A DNA stretch of 64,000 bases from NCBI RefSeq assembly GCF_048320135.1, contig NZ_CP182947.1, positions 1,240,001-1,304,000 on the forward strand. Direction: 5' to 3'. This document shows positions 15,166 to 23,587 of the stretch, in pieces (within the stretch, counting starts at the first letter, position 1; each line of letters opens with the position of its first letter). This DNA comes from Ideonella_A sakaiensis_A (lineage in GTDB: Bacteria > Pseudomonadota > Gammaproteobacteria > Burkholderiales > Burkholderiaceae_C). The notes below the pieces were generated by a model, which was given only the letters and a program-made list of their open reading frames with translations, had not been told where the DNA came from and did not search any database. Made by a program: the position numbers and the translations under genes.

Positions 15166-16845
15166 TCAACCGGAGAAACCGCGCAGCCGCATCGCCATCA
15201 CCAGCTGGTTGCGCAGCGCCTTCAGCAAGGTCAGTTCGTTTTCGTTGACCGTCAGGCTGTTCGGCTCGCTGCGGTCGCCATAGATCACGCCAATCACCCG
15301 ATCACCGAGCGCCAGCGGCAACAGCACAAAACACGGCGCCTTCACATGCTGCGTGAACCACGCCGGCAGGCGTTTCGCGATCACCGGGTCGGTGGTGTCG
15401 GAGATCAGCGTGTCGGCCTGCTTGCTGCACAGCAGACCGAACAGATCGGCTGGCGGCTGCATCGGAATGCGGAACAATGGCGCCATCCGCTCGGCCTTGT
15501 CACCGACACCGTGGCGGCCCACGAGGTCGGTCGATCCGCTGTCGCCGAGACAGACGATGACGCGCTGCAGGTGCATCGAATCGCGCAACAGGTCCATCAC
15601 CAGCCGCATCACCTCGGGCAGCGGATCATCGGACATCGCACGCTGGCTCAGCGTACCGAGCGCGGTACTCAGCGCAACGGCGACGGCCGGATCGCTGCGC
15701 CGCGGCATCGGCGCGCGCCGCGCTGCCGCCGCGGCAGCTGCCGACTGGCCGGGTGCGCTGCGGGCGCTCTCGCCAGCGGCAGCCTGCTTGTTGCCGCGCG
15801 CCGGCGCTTTTTCCTTGCGTGGCTGCAGCTTCGCAAAACCAAGCACCAATGCGAGGTCGCCCCATTGCGCGCGTGCCCGTTCGACCATCGCCGGCAGTTC
15901 CGCCTCGTCGAGGTTCAGCGCAATCGCATAACGGCGGCCGAATTCCTGCAGGCAGGCCTCCAGTGCCGGCGCCTCTTCGACCGTCTCGAGCTCGGCTGCC
16001 AGCCGGTTCGCGGCGGTGCAGACGACGCGCAGATAGTCGTCCTTGCTGACCGCGACCTCGGGATCGGCCGGTTCCAGCCTGCGCAGCGTCTGCTGCAACG
16101 TATCCGGCCAGCCCCAGGTGCGCGCCACCTCGACCGCCAGATCGTCGTACGACAGGCCGAGCACCTTGCGCGATGCGAGCTGCAAGGATTCATGACTTGG
16201 TTCTTCGCCAGCGGCAACGACGGCCTCGATCTCTTCGCCCTCGGCCGGAAAATGCATCCATGCGAGCATCGTGCCGAGGTTCTGGAACAGTGCGCTGACA
16301 TAGGCGCTTTCCTCCAGCCTGCGAACCGGGCAGAACTGGTTGGCGAGCATCGCGGCCATCAGCGCACGCGAAAATTCCTTGCGCACGCGCTCGCCGTGCG
16401 GCCCCTTCGGCAGCTTGTCGAACAGCGTCAGCGAACTGGCGAGCATCGCGACCGGCGCAAAACCCATCAGCGAGACCGCGCGTGCCAGGCTGTCGATGCT
16501 GCCGCCGCCGACCGAGCTGTAGAACGCGGTATTGATCATCCGCAGCAGCTTGTTGCTCAGTGCGACATCGCCGAGCACCTGCTCGGTCAGCGCGCGCAGA
16601 TGGGCCGATTCGGACCGCGCAACGCTCTGGATGCTGCGGATCGAATCGCGCAGCGACGGGAAATCGGCGTTCTGCTGCATCCGTTGCAGCAGCCGTTGCA
16701 ACTGCGCCTCGCGTTCGGCAGCCTCGTCGGCCGCAGCTTGCGCAGCCAGCTGCTCCGGGGTCAGCTCGGCGACCGGCGCCGCGGCGGCCGGATCGGCGCC
16801 GGCGGCTTCGGGCGACACGGGCGTGGCAATGGCGAGGGTCTCCAT
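15166..16845 (-). CDS. HDOD-GAF regulatory protein
   Basis: A 559-residue soluble protein. After a short Ala/Glu-rich lead with a possible coiled coil (residues about 25-60), an HDOD domain spans roughly 60-260 (LRALTEQVLGDVALSNKLLR, VSLMGFAPVAMLASSLTLFD). Next comes an Ala/Arg/Pro-rich linker (about 355-395) and a C-terminal GAF-like domain (about 400-550, including IVCLGDSGSTDLVGRHGVG and CFVLLPLALGDRVIGVIYGD). HDOD proteins are catalytically silent relatives of HD phosphohydrolases used in signalling and cell-cycle or motility control, and GAF domains bind small ligands. The signal sensed is unknown. No DNA-binding, GGDEF or EAL domain is attached. It starts at the ATG at 16845. Confidence 0.85.
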   Translation of the reverse strand: METLAIATPVSPEAAGADPAAAAPVAELTPEQLAAQAAADEAAEREAQLQRLLQRMQQNADFPSLRDSIRSIQSVARSESAHLRALTEQVLGDVALSNKLLRMINTAFYSSVGGGSIDSLARAVSLMGFAPVAMLASSLTLFDKLPKGPHGERVRKEFSRALMAAMLANQFCPVRRLEESAYVSALFQNLGTMLAWMHFPAEGEEIEAVVAAGEEPSHESLQLASRKVLGLSYDDLAVEVARTWGWPDTLQQTLRRLEPADPEVAVSKDDYLRVVCTAANRLAAELETVEEAPALEACLQEFGRRYAIALNLDEAELPAMVERARAQWGDLALVLGFAKLQPRKEKAPARGNKQAAAGESARSAPGQSAAAAAAARRAPMPRRSDPAVAVALSTALGTLSQRAMSDDPLPEVMRLVMDLLRDSMHLQRVIVCLGDSGSTDLVGRHGVGDKAERMAPLFRIPMQPPADLFGLLCSKQADTLISDTTDPVIAKRLPAWFTQHVKAPCFVLLPLALGDRVIGVIYGDRSEPNSLTVNENELTLLKALRNQLVMAMRLRGFSG

Positions 16846-16907
16846 CGCGTCGATTCTCGTCCGGACCGGCTGCAGCCAGCACCGGAAAAGATGGGTGAAT
16901 TCAGGCC

Positions 16908-17807
16908 TTAGTCGGCTGATCCGCCGGCCGGGTATCCGGAGCTGGCCAGGGCTTTCGAGCGGATCAGGCCCTCCTGCGCCGCCGATGCGATCAGCTGGCC
17001 GTCACGGCTGAAGATGCTGCCTCTGGAGAAGCCGCGCCCGCCGCCGGCAAACGGCGACTCGGTCCGATACAGCAGCCACTCGTCGAAGCGGAAGTCGCGG
17101 TGGAACCACATCGCATGGTCGAGGCTCGCGACCTGCATGTCGGGCTCGAAAAAGCTGCGCCCGTGCGGTTGCAGCGCCGGCCGCAGCAGGCCGAAATCCG
17201 ACGCATAGGCAAGCATCGCCTGGTGCAGCACCGGATCGTCCGGCAACTGGCCGACCGCGCGCATCCAGCTGTCGAATTGTGGTGGCAGCGGCCCCGGCGT
17301 CAACGGATCGTGGTCGAGCAACGGGCGGATCTCGATCGCCGGCTCGATGTCGAGGCGCGCGCGCAGCCGTTCCGGCAGGCGATCGCGAACCCGCGCCCAG
17401 ATCTGGTGCTGGCTCGCCAGGCCGTCCGGACCGGGCAGGTCGGGCCGCTCGACCTGGTGCTCGAGCCCGACCTCGCGCTGATGGAATGATGCGGCGAAAT
17501 TGAAGATCGCCTTGCCGTGCTGGATCGCGACGACGCGGCGCGTCGTGAAACTGCCGCCGTCGCGGATGCAGTCGACGTCGTAGACGATGCGCGCGGACTT
17601 GTCGCCCGGGCGCAGGAAATAGGCGTGCAGCGAATGCACGCTGCGCGAGGGATCGACGGTGCTGGCCGCGGCCATCAGCGCCTGGCCGAGTACCTGGCCA
17701 CCAAAAACCCGCGCGTTGCCGATGTCTGCGCTGATACCCCGAAACAGCTTGTCCTCGAGCTGCTCGACGCGCAGCAGTTCGACCAGTTCATTCAATGCGT
17801 TGACCAT
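16908..17807 (-). CDS. tesB: Acyl-CoA thioesterase II
   Basis: A 299-residue double-hotdog thioesterase that hydrolyses acyl-CoA to free acid and CoA in the cytoplasm. The first hotdog has FGGQVLGQALMAAASTV and SVHSLHAYFLRPGD. The second has MLAYASDFGLL, whose aspartate is the conserved catalytic one, SLDHAMWFHRDFRFDEWLL, and the final SRDGQLIASAAQEGLIR with the conserved glutamine. E. coli TesB is about 286 residues, so this is full length. It precedes the HDOD gene on the same strand by 62 bp and may share its transcript. Confidence 0.92.
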   Translation of the reverse strand: MVNALNELVELLRVEQLEDKLFRGISADIGNARVFGGQVLGQALMAAASTVDPSRSVHSLHAYFLRPGDKSARIVYDVDCIRDGGSFTTRRVVAIQHGKAIFNFAASFHQREVGLEHQVERPDLPGPDGLASQHQIWARVRDRLPERLRARLDIEPAIEIRPLLDHDPLTPGPLPPQFDSWMRAVGQLPDDPVLHQAMLAYASDFGLLRPALQPHGRSFFEPDMQVASLDHAMWFHRDFRFDEWLLYRTESPFAGGGRGFSRGSIFSRDGQLIASAAQEGLIRSKALASSGYPAGGSAD

Positions 17808-17842
17808 CGGCCGATGATCTCACGGGAGCGCCGCAACGCCAC

Positions 17843-18487
17843 TTACAACAATGTCTGGAACAACCAGATAGCCGTGGCCCACATCATCAGCGCGACCAGC
17901 CCATCGAGCGCCCGCCACAGCAGCAGCGAGTCGAGACGACGGCCGAGCCAGAGGGCTGCCACGCCGAGCACGCCAAACCACAGCACCGACCCGGCAGCCG
18001 CGCCGGCACCGAAGACACTGCTGCCCTGCCCATGCGCCAGCGATGCGGTACCGATCAGCACCGCGGTATCGAGCCAGGCATGCGGATTGAGCCAGGAAAA
18101 CGCCAGCGCCGACAGCACCGCCTGGCGGCGCGTCATCAAGCTGCGCACCCTTCCGCCGGCCGGACTGTCCGCCTCGATCGGGATGGCGGCGCGATCAGGG
18201 CGCAAGAAGCGGCGGAAGGCCTGCCAGCCATAGACCAGCAGGAACAGCATGCCGGCGCCGATCAACGCGCCCTGCAGCTTGTCCGACAGGCCGCCGAGCT
18301 GCGCCAGCCCGAGCACGCCGATCGCGATCAGCACGATGTCGGACAACATGCAGACCGTGACCGTCAGCCAAAGGTGCTGGCGCGTCAGGCCCATCCGCAA
18401 CACATGCGCATTCTGCGGGCCGATCGCGACGATCAGCGACAGGCTGAGCGCCATGCCGGCGGCAAAAACGGGAAACGAGAGGGTCAT
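17843..18487 (-). CDS. argO: LysE/ArgO-family basic amino acid exporter
   Basis: A 214-residue inner-membrane protein with about six hydrophobic segments. It has the family signature LSLIVAIGPQNAHVLRMGL near the N-terminus and the LNPHAWLDTAVLIG segment in the middle. LysE/ArgO proteins export lysine and arginine or their toxic analogues and are induced by a divergent LysR-type regulator of the LysG/ArgP class. Exactly that arrangement is present here, with the regulator starting 130 bp away on the other strand. A TTG one codon earlier (18490) is possible, but I prefer the ATG at 18487. Arginine versus lysine specificity is not readable. Confidence 0.87.
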   Translation of the reverse strand: MTLSFPVFAAGMALSLSLIVAIGPQNAHVLRMGLTRQHLWLTVTVCMLSDIVLIAIGVLGLAQLGGLSDKLQGALIGAGMLFLLVYGWQAFRRFLRPDRAAIPIEADSPAGGRVRSLMTRRQAVLSALAFSWLNPHAWLDTAVLIGTASLAHGQGSSVFGAGAAAGSVLWFGVLGVAALWLGRRLDSLLLWRALDGLVALMMWATAIWLFQTLL

Positions 18488-18568
18488 CAAAAACTCTGCT
18501 GGAAAAGGCGGCCCGTGCCGATCGACGGAACGTTGCAGTGTCGCCGCGAACCCGCTGGGCTTGAAGAT

Positions 18569-18589
18569 CGTTCAATTAAACTTCGAACG
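18569..18589. promoter_or_regulatory. Candidate ArgP/LysG operator between divergent argO and argP
   Basis: CGTTC, an 11-bp AT-rich spacer, then GAACG forms an inverted repeat in the 129-bp divergent interval. The surrounding bases (18560-18610) are markedly more AT-rich than the coding sequence and repeat TTCAA/TCAAT words. LysR-type regulators bind such interrupted dyads near the promoters of the divergent target. The site is inferred. Confidence 0.45.
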
Positions 18590-18616
18590 CTTCAATCAGA
18601 CTCAATCAATCTGACG

Positions 18617-19534
18617 ATGCTCGACGCCCGCCACCTCGAAACCCTCGCCGCCGTCGTCGAGCATGGCAGCTTCGGTGCGGCCGCGGCATCGCTGTCGTTG
18701 TCACTGGCCGCCGTGTCGCTGCGCATCAAGGCGCTCGAGGAGCAACTCGGCCAGCGGCTGCTGGTGCGCGGCAAGATCATCCGCACGACACCCGCCGGGC
18801 AGGCGCTGCTGGCCCATGCCAAGCAGCTGCAGATGATGGAGAACGACCTGCTCGCCGGCCTGCGCGGCGGGGTTTCCGGGCGGCGCGGCACGGCATGGCA
18901 GAGCCTGTCGGTCGCCGTCAATGCCGATTCGGTCAGCGGCTGGTTTCTGCCCGGCATCGCACCGATCCTGCGTCGGCACCGGCTTCTGCTGGAAGTGATC
19001 ATCGACGACCAGGATCACACCCACGACGCGCTGAAAAACGGCGAGGTGATCGGCTGCGTGACGACCCTGGCCGAGGCGATGCACGGCTGCGTCGCCGAAC
19101 CGCTCGGCGTGATGCGCTACCGCTGCGTCGCCGCGCCCGCGGTGGCCGAGCGCTGCCGCACGCGCGGCGGTGCGCCGTCCGCACACCGCCTGCTCGCCGA
19201 GCCCGCAGTCATCTTCAACCGCAAGGACGCGTTGCAGGACATCTTTCTCGAGCAGCATTTCGGCCTGCGCAAGCCGAACTATCCGCGCCATTTCGTGCCG
19301 GCGGTCGACGCGTTCGAGGCGGCGATCGAGCACGGCCTTGGCTGGGGAATGATTCCCGAGCAGCACCTCGAGATGCGGCCGGGGCTGGTCGACATCCTGC
19401 CCGGCGCGGTCGTCGATGTCAGCCTGTACTGGCAGCACTGGACACGCGAGCCGCCATCGGCGCAGCGGCTGACCGCGGCGGTGCGCGAGGCGGCCGCGAC
19501 GCTGCGGCCGATGCCGCCTCAGCCGCGCAGGTGA
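18617..19534 (+). CDS. argP: LysR-type regulator of the ArgP/LysG class
   Basis: A 305-residue protein with an N-terminal winged helix-turn-helix (LDARHLETLAAVVEHGSFGA, AAVSLRIKALEEQLGQRLLV) and a C-terminal type 2 periplasmic-binding-like effector domain. The TPAGQALLAHAKQL and VAVNADSVSGWFLP segments are typical of ArgP/IciA/LysG, which sense lysine or arginine and activate the exporter argO/lysE. The divergent exporter gene supports this. A frame extending back to 18032 is antisense to argO and was rejected; the ATG at 18617 gives the normal LysR N-terminus. Its 3' end overlaps the convergent dppF-like gene by 16 bp. Confidence 0.9.
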   Translation: MLDARHLETLAAVVEHGSFGAAAASLSLSLAAVSLRIKALEEQLGQRLLVRGKIIRTTPAGQALLAHAKQLQMMENDLLAGLRGGVSGRRGTAWQSLSVAVNADSVSGWFLPGIAPILRRHRLLLEVIIDDQDHTHDALKNGEVIGCVTTLAEAMHGCVAEPLGVMRYRCVAAPAVAERCRTRGGAPSAHRLLAEPAVIFNRKDALQDIFLEQHFGLRKPNYPRHFVPAVDAFEAAIEHGLGWGMIPEQHLEMRPGLVDILPGAVVDVSLYWQHWTREPPSAQRLTAAVREAAATLRPMPPQPRR

Positions 19535-20538
19535 CAGGCGACCAGATGGCCGTCGGATGACTGCTTCAGCTGCGGCGTCTCGCGATCACACAGGCCCTTC
19601 TGCGCGATCGGGCAACGGGTATGGAAATGGCAGCCCGGCGGTGGATGGATCGGGCTCGGCACATCACCCTGCAGGCGCACGCGGCTGCGCTGCACGCGCG
19701 GATCCGGAATCGGCACCGCCGACAGCAGCGCCTCGGTATACGGGTGCAGCGGCTTGGTATACAGCTCGTTGGCCGCAGCGATCTCGACGATGCGGCCGAG
19801 GTACATCACCGCGACACGGTCGCTGGTATGTTCAACCACCGACAGGTCGTGCGCAATGAAGATGTAGGTCAGGTCGAACTGCTCCTGCAGATCCTCGAGC
19901 AGGTTGATGACCTGGGCCTGGATCGACACGTCGAGCGCCGATACCGCCTCGTCGCAGACAACGAGTTTCGGATTGACCGCAAGCGCCCGCGCGATGCCGA
20001 TGCGCTGCCGCTGGCCGCCGGAAAATTCATGCGGATAACGCCGCATCTGGTCGGCCGACAGGCCCACCGTCTCGAGCAGCTGCGCGACGCGCTCCTCGAT
20101 TTCGCGCGCATTGGCCGCGAGCTTGTGGATCACCAGCCCCTCGCCGACGATCGCGCCGACCGTCATCCGCGGATTCAGGCTCGCGAACGGATCCTGGAAG
20201 ATGATCTGCATCTCGCGCGCCAGCGCGCGCATCTCGTCGCGGCCGGCGCCGGTCACGCTGCGCCCGGCAAAGCGCACTTCGCCGGAGGTCGGTTCGATCA
20301 GGCGCAGGATGCAGCGTCCGGTCGTGCTCTTGCCGCAACCCGACTCGCCGACCAGGCCCAGCGTCTCGCCGGCCTTCAGGTCGAAACTGACGCCGTCGAC
20401 CGCGTGCACCTTGTCGACGGTGCGGCGCAGCAAGCCACCCTTGATCGGGAAATGCTTGACGAGGTTTTTCACCTCGAGCAGTTTTTCCTTGCCGAAGGCT
20501 GCAGACGCCTGCACCGGCTTGATATCGACGGCGCTCAC
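19519..20538 (-). CDS. dppF: Oligo/dipeptide ABC transporter ATP-binding protein, DppF type
   Basis: A 339-residue ATPase with Walker A (GESGCGKSTTGRC), signature (FSGGQRQRIGIARALA), Walker B (VVCDEAVSALDVS) and a C-terminal OppF-type extension (PLHPYTEALLSAVPIPDPR and the CPIAQKGLCDRE cysteine segment). It powers peptide import together with DppD. The GTG at 20538 overlaps the dppD stop as GTGA and gives a normal N-terminus; the longer frame to 20613 is non-homologous. It is the last gene of the operon. Confidence 0.9.
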   Translation of the reverse strand: MSAVDIKPVQASAAFGKEKLLEVKNLVKHFPIKGGLLRRTVDKVHAVDGVSFDLKAGETLGLVGESGCGKSTTGRCILRLIEPTSGEVRFAGRSVTGAGRDEMRALAREMQIIFQDPFASLNPRMTVGAIVGEGLVIHKLAANAREIEERVAQLLETVGLSADQMRRYPHEFSGGQRQRIGIARALAVNPKLVVCDEAVSALDVSIQAQVINLLEDLQEQFDLTYIFIAHDLSVVEHTSDRVAVMYLGRIVEIAAANELYTKPLHPYTEALLSAVPIPDPRVQRSRVRLQGDVPSPIHPPPGCHFHTRCPIAQKGLCDRETPQLKQSSDGHLVACHLRG

Positions 20539-21512
20539 GGCGTGATCTCCAGAATGCAGGCCACCCGGTGGCCGGGCGCGACCTCGCGCAGCGGCGGTGT
20601 TGCGGTGGTGCACGCCGGCTGCACATAGCGGCAGCGCGACGCGAAACGGCAGCCTTCGCGCGGCTCGACCAGTTTCGGCACCGTGCCGGGAATCGCCTCC
20701 AGGCGCTGCTTGTGGGTCGCCGCGGTATCGATGCGCGGAATCGAGCGGATCAGGCCCTGGGTATAAGGATGGCGCGGATTCGCGAACAGATCGGCCACCG
20801 GCGCTTCCTCGACGACCTTGCCGGCATACATCACGACGACCCGCTGCGCGACCTCGGCGACGACGCCCATCGCATGGGTGATCAGCATCACCGCCATCCC
20901 GAGTTCGCTTTTCAGTTCGGCCAGCAGGTCCAGGATCTGCGCCTGGATCGTCACGTCGAGCGCGGTCGTCGGCTCATCTGCGATCAGCAGCTTCGGATTG
21001 CAGGCCAGCGCGATCGCGATCATCACGCGCTGCCGCATGCCGCCGGAAAACTGGTGCGGATAGTCGTGAACGCGGCGCGCGGCGGTCGGAATGCGAACCC
21101 GGTCCAGCATCTCGACGGCACGGGCAATCGCCGCCTTGCGCGACAGCCCCTCGTGCAGCCGCAGGCTTTCGGCAATCTGCTCGCCAACGCTGTAGACCGG
21201 GTTCAGGCTGGTCATCGGCTCCTGGAAGATGATCGCGATCTCCTTCGCGCGGACCCGCCGCATCTCCTGGTCACCCATCGGCACCAGGTCGCGGCCCTGC
21301 CACAACACCTGGCCGGCAACGATCTTGCCCGGCGGCATGTCGATCAGCTTCAGCACGGTCTTGGCGGTGACGCTTTTGCCGCAACCGGACTCGCCGACGA
21401 CGCCGAGCGTCTCGCCGGCATCGATCGCCATGTCGACACCATCGACCGCATGCAACCAGCCGTCGTCGGTCTTGAAATGGGTTTTCAGTCCCTTGATTTC
21501 CAGCAACGCCAT
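20535..21512 (-). CDS. dppD: Oligo/dipeptide ABC transporter ATP-binding protein, DppD type
   Basis: A 325-residue ATPase beginning MALLEIKGLKTHF, with Walker A (GESGCGKSVTAKT), signature (FSGGMRQRVMIAIALA), Walker B (LIADEPTTALDVT) and the C-terminal NPRHPYTQGLIRSIPRID segment followed by a cysteine-containing tail (CRFASRCRYVQPAC), typical of DppD/OppD. It pairs with DppF as the heterodimeric engine of the importer. It is separated from dppC by 135 bp that hold a REP pair, the only large gap between adjoining permease and ATPase genes in this operon. Confidence 0.9.
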   Translation of the reverse strand: MALLEIKGLKTHFKTDDGWLHAVDGVDMAIDAGETLGVVGESGCGKSVTAKTVLKLIDMPPGKIVAGQVLWQGRDLVPMGDQEMRRVRAKEIAIIFQEPMTSLNPVYSVGEQIAESLRLHEGLSRKAAIARAVEMLDRVRIPTAARRVHDYPHQFSGGMRQRVMIAIALACNPKLLIADEPTTALDVTIQAQILDLLAELKSELGMAVMLITHAMGVVAEVAQRVVVMYAGKVVEEAPVADLFANPRHPYTQGLIRSIPRIDTAATHKQRLEAIPGTVPKLVEPREGCRFASRCRYVQPACTTATPPLREVAPGHRVACILEITP

Positions 21513-21556
21513 TTCAGAGATCCATTGGGCGACGCACAGGCCCGCGTTGAAGGTCC

Positions 21557-21625
21557 GTGGGTGGGGCTTCAGCCCCGATTTGCAGAATGGGCAGCAGCCC
21601 GATTCGGGGCTGAAGCCCCTCCGAC
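21557..21625. repeat. Head-to-head REP pair inside the dpp operon
   Basis: GTGGGTGGGGCTTCAGCCCC at 21557 and its inverted relative ending at 21625 enclose a short spacer. Both contain the GGGGCTTCAGCCCC hairpin seen at 8777 and 9428. The transcript can fold into strong hairpins between dppC and dppD, which could stabilise the upstream message or reduce downstream expression. Confidence 0.8.
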
Positions 21626-21647
21626 AGGGTCTGCATCGGCAGAAGTC

Positions 21648-22577
21648 TCATAACACTCGCCGCGGATCGAGCGCATCGCGCAGCCCGTCACCGACAAAAT
21701 TGATCGTCAGCACCGTGATGAAGATCGCCAGCCCCGGGAACAGCGCCCAGTGCATCGCGATGTCCATGTAGTCGCGCCCGTCGTAGAGGATGCGGCCCCA
21801 GGTCGGGATGTCGGGCGGGAAGCCGAGACCGAGGAACGAGAGCGTGCTCTCGGCAATGATCGCCGCGGCGACGTCGATCGTCGCGGCGACGATCACCGGC
21901 CCCAGGCTGTTCGGCAGGATGTGGCGCGCAACCTGGCGCGTCGTCGTCGCGCCGAGTGCACGCGCGGCCTCGACGAATTCCTTCTCGCGCAGGCTGAAGA
22001 ATTGCGCACGTACCAGCCGCGCCACCGGCATCCAGCGGAAGCCGCCGATCACCAGCACGATCAGCAGGAAGATGCCGACCTCGAGTCCGAATGCCGCCTT
22101 CAGCGTATCGCGGAACAGGAAGATCAGCAGCAGCAGCAGCGGCAGCTGCGGCAGGCTCAGGAACAGGTCGGTGACCCACATCAGCGCGGTGTCGACCCAG
22201 CCGCGCGAGATGCCGGCCAAGGCACCGATCAGCACGCCGACGATGATCGCCATCAGCATTGCCGCAAGACCGACCGCCAGCGAGATGCGGCCGCCGTACA
22301 GCACCCGCGCGAGGATGTCGCGGCCGAGATCGTCGGTGCCGAGCGGATGTTTGGCGCTCGGCCCCGCGAGGCGGGCCTGGAAATCGATCTCGTTGATGCC
22401 GACCTTGTAGAAGAGCGGGCCAAGCAGCACCGCCAGCACCATCAGGCCAAGCACCCACAGGCTCCAGTAGGCGAGCCGATGGCGGCGGAAGCGCCGCCAG
22501 GCTTCGGCCCACGGCGAGACGCTGGCTACGGTCTTGCCGAGCTCAGTTGTAGGTGATGCGGGGGTCGAGCCAGCCAT
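21648..22577 (-). CDS. dppC: Oligo/dipeptide ABC transporter permease, DppC type
   Basis: About 309 residues. The N-terminal cytoplasmic stretch (SVSPWAEAWRRFRRHRLAYW) and following membrane segment are the OppC N-domain. The periplasmic part contains HPLGTDDLGRDILARVLYGG, and the coupling loop is EAARALGATTTRQVARHILP. It forms the channel with DppB. The start is uncertain. The ATG at 22577 overlaps the dppB gene by 35 bp and a TTG at 22592 would overlap more; neither has a clear ribosome-binding site. Confidence 0.87.
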   Translation of the reverse strand: MAGSTPASPTTELGKTVASVSPWAEAWRRFRRHRLAYWSLWVLGLMVLAVLLGPLFYKVGINEIDFQARLAGPSAKHPLGTDDLGRDILARVLYGGRISLAVGLAAMLMAIIVGVLIGALAGISRGWVDTALMWVTDLFLSLPQLPLLLLLIFLFRDTLKAAFGLEVGIFLLIVLVIGGFRWMPVARLVRAQFFSLREKEFVEAARALGATTTRQVARHILPNSLGPVIVAATIDVAAAIIAESTLSFLGLGFPPDIPTWGRILYDGRDYMDIAMHWALFPGLAIFITVLTINFVGDGLRDALDPRRVL

Positions 22578-23502
22578 ACAGCACGTCGGCAATGAGGTTG
22601 AAAAGAATCACCAGGACACTGAACACGAAGGTCACGGCCATGATCACCGGCGTGTCGTTGCGCAGGATCGCGTCGATCAGCAGCGAGCCGATTCCCGGTA
22701 TCCGGAAGATCTGCTCGGTGACGATCGCGCCGCCGAATACCGCCGGCATCTGCAGCGCAACCAGCGTGACGACCGGGATCAGCGCATTGCGCACGACGTG
22801 TTTCATCACCACCGCGCGTTCGGCCAGACCCTTGCTGCGCGCGGTCGTCACATAGTCGAGGCGAATCACGTCGAGCACCGCCGATCGCACATAACGCATC
22901 CAGCTCGCGGCCTGGAACAGGCCGAGCACCGCGACCGGCATGATCGACTGACGGATATGTTCCCACCACCAGCGCCAGCCTGTTTCGCTGATGTCGGCTC
23001 GGAAAACGAACGGCAGCCAGCCGAGGTAGATCGAGAAGAACAGGATGAACAACACGCCGGTGAAGAAGGTCGGCAGCGAGAAGCCGATGAAGGCAAGCGT
23101 GCTGGCGATGCGGTCGAACCACGAATACGGCTTGACCGCCGCGAGGATGCCGACCGGCAGCGCAACCAGCAGCGCGAGCACCTGCGACGCGCCGATCACG
23201 ACAATCGTCACCGGCAACCGCTGCATGATCAGTTCGTCGACGTCGATGCGGCTGACGAACGAGAAGCCCCAGTTGCCCTGGAACATGCTGGTCAGCCAGT
23301 GCAGGTAGCGTTGCCAGATCGGATCGTCGAGGCCGAACTGCGCGCGCAGCGCCATGCGCACCTCGGGTGGGACGCTCGGGTTTTGCGCGATGTCCTCGAA
23401 CGGGTCACCCGGCGCGAGTGCGAGCACCGTGAACAGGATCACGCTGATGCCGAACAGGCTCGGCAGCGCGATCAGGATCCGGCGCAGGATATATTGGCCC
23501 AA
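22543..23502 (-). CDS. dppB: Oligo/dipeptide ABC transporter permease, DppB type
   Basis: A 319-residue permease with the canonical start of DppB/OppB proteins (GQYILRRILIALPSLFGISV), LALAPGDPFE, and the EAA-type coupling loop around TARSKGLAERAVVMKHVVRN. An in-frame stop lies 12 nt upstream of the TTG at 23502, and the homologous N-terminus begins there, so TTG is the likely start codon. It is preceded by the binding-protein gene at a distance of 85 bp and overlaps dppC. Confidence 0.88.
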   Translation of the reverse strand: MGQYILRRILIALPSLFGISVILFTVLALAPGDPFEDIAQNPSVPPEVRMALRAQFGLDDPIWQRYLHWLTSMFQGNWGFSFVSRIDVDELIMQRLPVTIVVIGASQVLALLVALPVGILAAVKPYSWFDRIASTLAFIGFSLPTFFTGVLFILFFSIYLGWLPFVFRADISETGWRWWWEHIRQSIMPVAVLGLFQAASWMRYVRSAVLDVIRLDYVTTARSKGLAERAVVMKHVVRNALIPVVTLVALQMPAVFGGAIVTEQIFRIPGIGSLLIDAILRNDTPVIMAVTFVFSVLVILFNLIADVLYGWLDPRITYN

Positions 23503-23587
23503 GGTCGATGCCTAGTTGGGTGGAAGAAAGGGGCGAGCGAGCCAGGCGGCCAGGCCGCCCAGGCTCACGGGCGCAACGACGTCTTGC

